In this document: one piece after another, positions 5,600-6,952 of the stretch
How positions within the stretch are numbered: position 1 is the first letter of the stretch
Layout of the letters: each line of letters opens with the position of its first letter
From: Deltaproteobacteria bacterium
GTDB taxonomy: Bacteria; Desulfobacterota; DSM-4660; Desulfatiglandales; Desulfatiglandaceae
Assembly (NCBI GenBank): GCA_003646995.1
Contig: QMLZ01000151.1
Location: forward strand, 1-6,952
Direction of reading: 5' to 3'
DNA length: 6,952 nucleotides
The notes under the pieces: generated by a model
What the model was told of the DNA's origin: nothing
The model's input: the letters and a program-made list of their open reading frames with translations, nothing else
The model's database searches: none
Program-made: the position numbers and the translations under genes

Positions 5600-6031
5600 C
5601 TCATCGGCAGTGAGCTTTGGCAGGTCGGATATTTGCTGATAAAAATGGTCACCTGAGCAGTCTGCAAATAGCCCGATACAACCATAATCATGGAGGTACT
5701 CATGAAGGGTATTGCCGGTTTCATCACAGGTATTTATCCCACAAAAGAGATCTCCGTTTCGCGAAAAGTTCCATTGAAAAGGAGGAGAAGAATTTGGACC
5801 CGAGTTGGACTACTGCCCATACCACTTCCAATTTTTGTCCCCGTATCGGTCGTGGTTCCCCGGCAAGTCGAAGTACCTACTGGTGAAATTGGGGTCCTCC
5901 GATATTATCTCGTGATAAGCCCTCCATTCCTTTTCCTGTTGTCCCCACATACCTTGTGCTAAACCACTCACAAGATCCCCCGTGTTAATAACGAACGCTG
6001 CATTAAAAGTTCCCCAGGGATAAGATATACC

Positions 6032-6078
6032 CCCTTACAGGGCTCCGACCTAAGGGTCTCCACCCCTGCTGAGCAGGG
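6032..6078. repeat. Pair of tight hairpins at the phosphoesterase truncation point
   Basis: CCCTTA (6032-6037) pairs with TAAGGG (6051-6056), with GG/CC inside. Eight bases further, CCCTGCT (6064-6070) pairs with AGCAGGG (6072-6078), effectively a 6-bp stem with a TGA loop. Neither is followed by a T-run. They lie between the ATPase stop and the point where the phosphoesterase reading frame begins. They could be the end of a vanished mobile element or an atypical terminator; I cannot tell which. Confidence 0.4.
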
Positions 6079-6110
6079 CCTTAACCCAGCTCTTGTTGGA
6101 AAGCTATATG

Positions 6111-6952
6111 CTAATGCAGCTCAACTAGATTCAAGTAATCATGGAGATTCTGCACAAGGATCTTCTTGGAACACTGAAACTCCTCAAAAAACGCTTTTTG
6201 CTTTCCTGTAAGATCTTGCCCGTATTTAACCTCAATCAGGGTATCATCTACCAAAAAATCTAGCTCTATTCCTTGCCGGTAGACATAGCAAGGATGGTGA
6301 CTCTTGACCCTGAGGTAAACAAGATTTTCGAAAATAGCCCCTTTATCACGAAATCCAGTGACAAGATTCCGAATACCCACATCAGCACAATATATTTTCT
6401 TAGGCGCCCTCAACCGCTCATTTAGCTTCCCGCAGCGCTCCATGAAATAGATCAAAAAGGTCTGTGCAAAATAATCTGTGTATCGCCTAACAGTATCTGG
6501 GGACAGGCCCATTATTCTCGCAACCTTGTTCATGCTGAATTGTTTCCCCGCTCTTTCCATAAGCAAACGGAAAAAATCCCGCAGGCTGGAAGCATCCCTC
6601 ACTCCATAATGGGCCATAATATCGCGATAGATCACTCCCTCGACTAGGCTATCGAGATATTCCACCTCCTCTGTCAGGACATATTCCGGCATTCCACCGG
6701 TTTTCATGTATTCCTCAAAATATTTCTCTATAAGGTAGCTCTCTGCCCTTGATACCTTAATCTTTTTAAACGAAAGGAACTCATGAAAATCAAGTGGAAG
6801 GACCTCAAGTACCTGGGAGCGCCCTGTGAGCATAGCGCCACTATCGCGTAAAATAGATGCTGAGGATGAAGAGGCAAAAATCTTTACATTCTCTGTGTCA
6901 TAAAGGTTTTTTAGCTCTTGATGCACCTTATCCCTGTAACCAACCTCATCCA
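6111..6952 (-). CDS. ATPase with DUF4143 domain, C-terminal part (runs off right edge)
   Basis: 279 complete codons are visible, beginning DEVGYRDKVHQELKNLYD; the true start and the Walker A motif are outside the window. DEVGY looks like a Walker B end, and IFASSSSASIL followed by LTGRSQVLEVLPLDFHEFL is the usual AAA_14 sensor region. The rest fits DUF4143: YFEEYMKTGGMPEYV (visible residues 77-91), a winged-helix-like SMNKVARIMGLSPDTVRRY (139-157), KKIYCADVGIRN (184-195), FEN (207-209) and a PD-(D/E)xK-like end, ELD (229-231) and IEVK (239-242). These ATPases are widespread and mostly uncharacterised; the nuclease-like residues hint at nucleic-acid binding. The GTG at 6926 is internal, not a start. 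TAG at 6111-6113 ends it. No lesion is visible. Confidence 0.85.
   Translation of the reverse strand, partial: DEVGYRDKVHQELKNLYDTENVKIFASSSSASILRDSGAMLTGRSQVLEVLPLDFHEFLSFKKIKVSRAESYLIEKYFEEYMKTGGMPEYVLTEEVEYLDSLVEGVIYRDIMAHYGVRDASSLRDFFRLLMERAGKQFSMNKVARIMGLSPDTVRRYTDYFAQTFLIYFMERCGKLNERLRAPKKIYCADVGIRNLVTGFRDKGAIFENLVYLRVKSHHPCYVYRQGIELDFLVDDTLIEVKYGQDLTGKQKAFFEEFQCSKKILVQNLHDYLNLVELH

Larger units (their letters stand above)
4002..6034 (-). pseudogene. Broken gene: secreted metallophosphoesterase with Ca-binding repeats and dockerin-like tail
   Basis: Read from right to left this is one ancestral gene. Codon 1 of the visible part is at 6034, just after a TAA (6035-6037). Residues 1-266 form a metallophosphoesterase domain with NTGDL (17-21), LPGNHDR (57-63), FGH (166-168) and FGHYH (221-225). 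The expected first metal motif DxH is missing, so the N-terminus and any signal peptide are lost. Lesions: TAG at codon 75 (5810-5812); a one-base frame change near 5234-5239, after which DEQKQFPIILVTSPV continues; and TAA (4215-4217) just before GETDPNTSQG and the dockerin-like end. After the frameshift come a beta-rich linker, aspartate-rich repeats and a double EF-hand-like module ending at TAA 4002-4004. The domain mix implies an exported, calcium-binding hydrolase. Four separate defects make a working product unlikely. Confidence 0.8.

Noticed and set aside
5617..5962. Overlapping plus-strand frames of about 90 codons
   Set aside because: The minus strand here encodes recognisable phosphoesterase motifs (LPGNHDR, CGINTCDETGN), so these are antisense shadows.
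6040..6110. tRNA-like look of GGGTTAAGGCCCTGC...GGTCGGAG on the minus strand
   Set aside because: The central stem has only a 3-nt loop and there is no matching acceptor or T arm.

Overview
The window looks like an accessory stretch of a bacterial chromosome. It holds half of a toxin-antitoxin locus, a Type II restriction-modification (R-M) pair, a large decayed gene for a secreted protein, and the end of an AAA ATPase/DUF4143 gene. No rRNA, tRNA, CRISPR array or intact transposase was seen. The decayed gene encoded a metallophosphoesterase followed by aspartate-rich calcium-binding repeats and a dockerin-like tail. That style is common in anaerobic sediment bacteria such as Desulfobacterota, but this taxonomic guess is inference from protein style only.

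Layout, left to right. 1-147 (minus) is the N-terminal part of a Phd/YefM-type antitoxin, with a strong promoter (177-205) and a 12-bp palindrome (214-225) upstream. 148-1100 is gene-poor: one doubtful ORF (255-536), two hairpins, a relic of the 3' end of a methyltransferase gene (679-753) and the left copy of a 117-bp direct repeat (705-821). 1153-3728 (plus) is a compact R-M operon: a XamI-like restriction endonuclease overlaps by 4 nt an Eco57I/TaqI-type N6-adenine methyltransferase. The right copy of the direct repeat (3689-3805) covers the methyltransferase C-terminus and the DNA just after it. 3751-3955 holds two possible very small ORFs on opposite strands.

4002-6034 (minus) is one long gene broken by four lesions: a missing N-terminus, an in-frame TAG (5810-5812), a frameshift near 5234-5239 and an in-frame TAA (4215-4217). 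Read through the lesions, it gives metallophosphoesterase, linker/beta-rich region, thrombospondin-type-3-like repeats and a dockerin-like duplex. Two tight hairpins (6032-6078) sit at the truncation point. 6111-6952 (minus) is the C-terminal part of an ATPase with a DUF4143 domain, running off the right edge.

How it fits together. The two R-M genes should work as a unit: the nuclease cuts unmodified DNA and the methyltransferase protects the host. Family resemblance suggests, without proving, a GTCGAC target. The direct repeat joins an intact methyltransferase tail to a decayed one on the other side of the cassette. This suggests tandem R-M copies in the past, or insertion with a long target duplication. 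The damaged exported-protein gene downstream fits a region of high turnover. No clearly new system was found; the flanking repeat and the multi-lesion pseudogene are the most informative observations.
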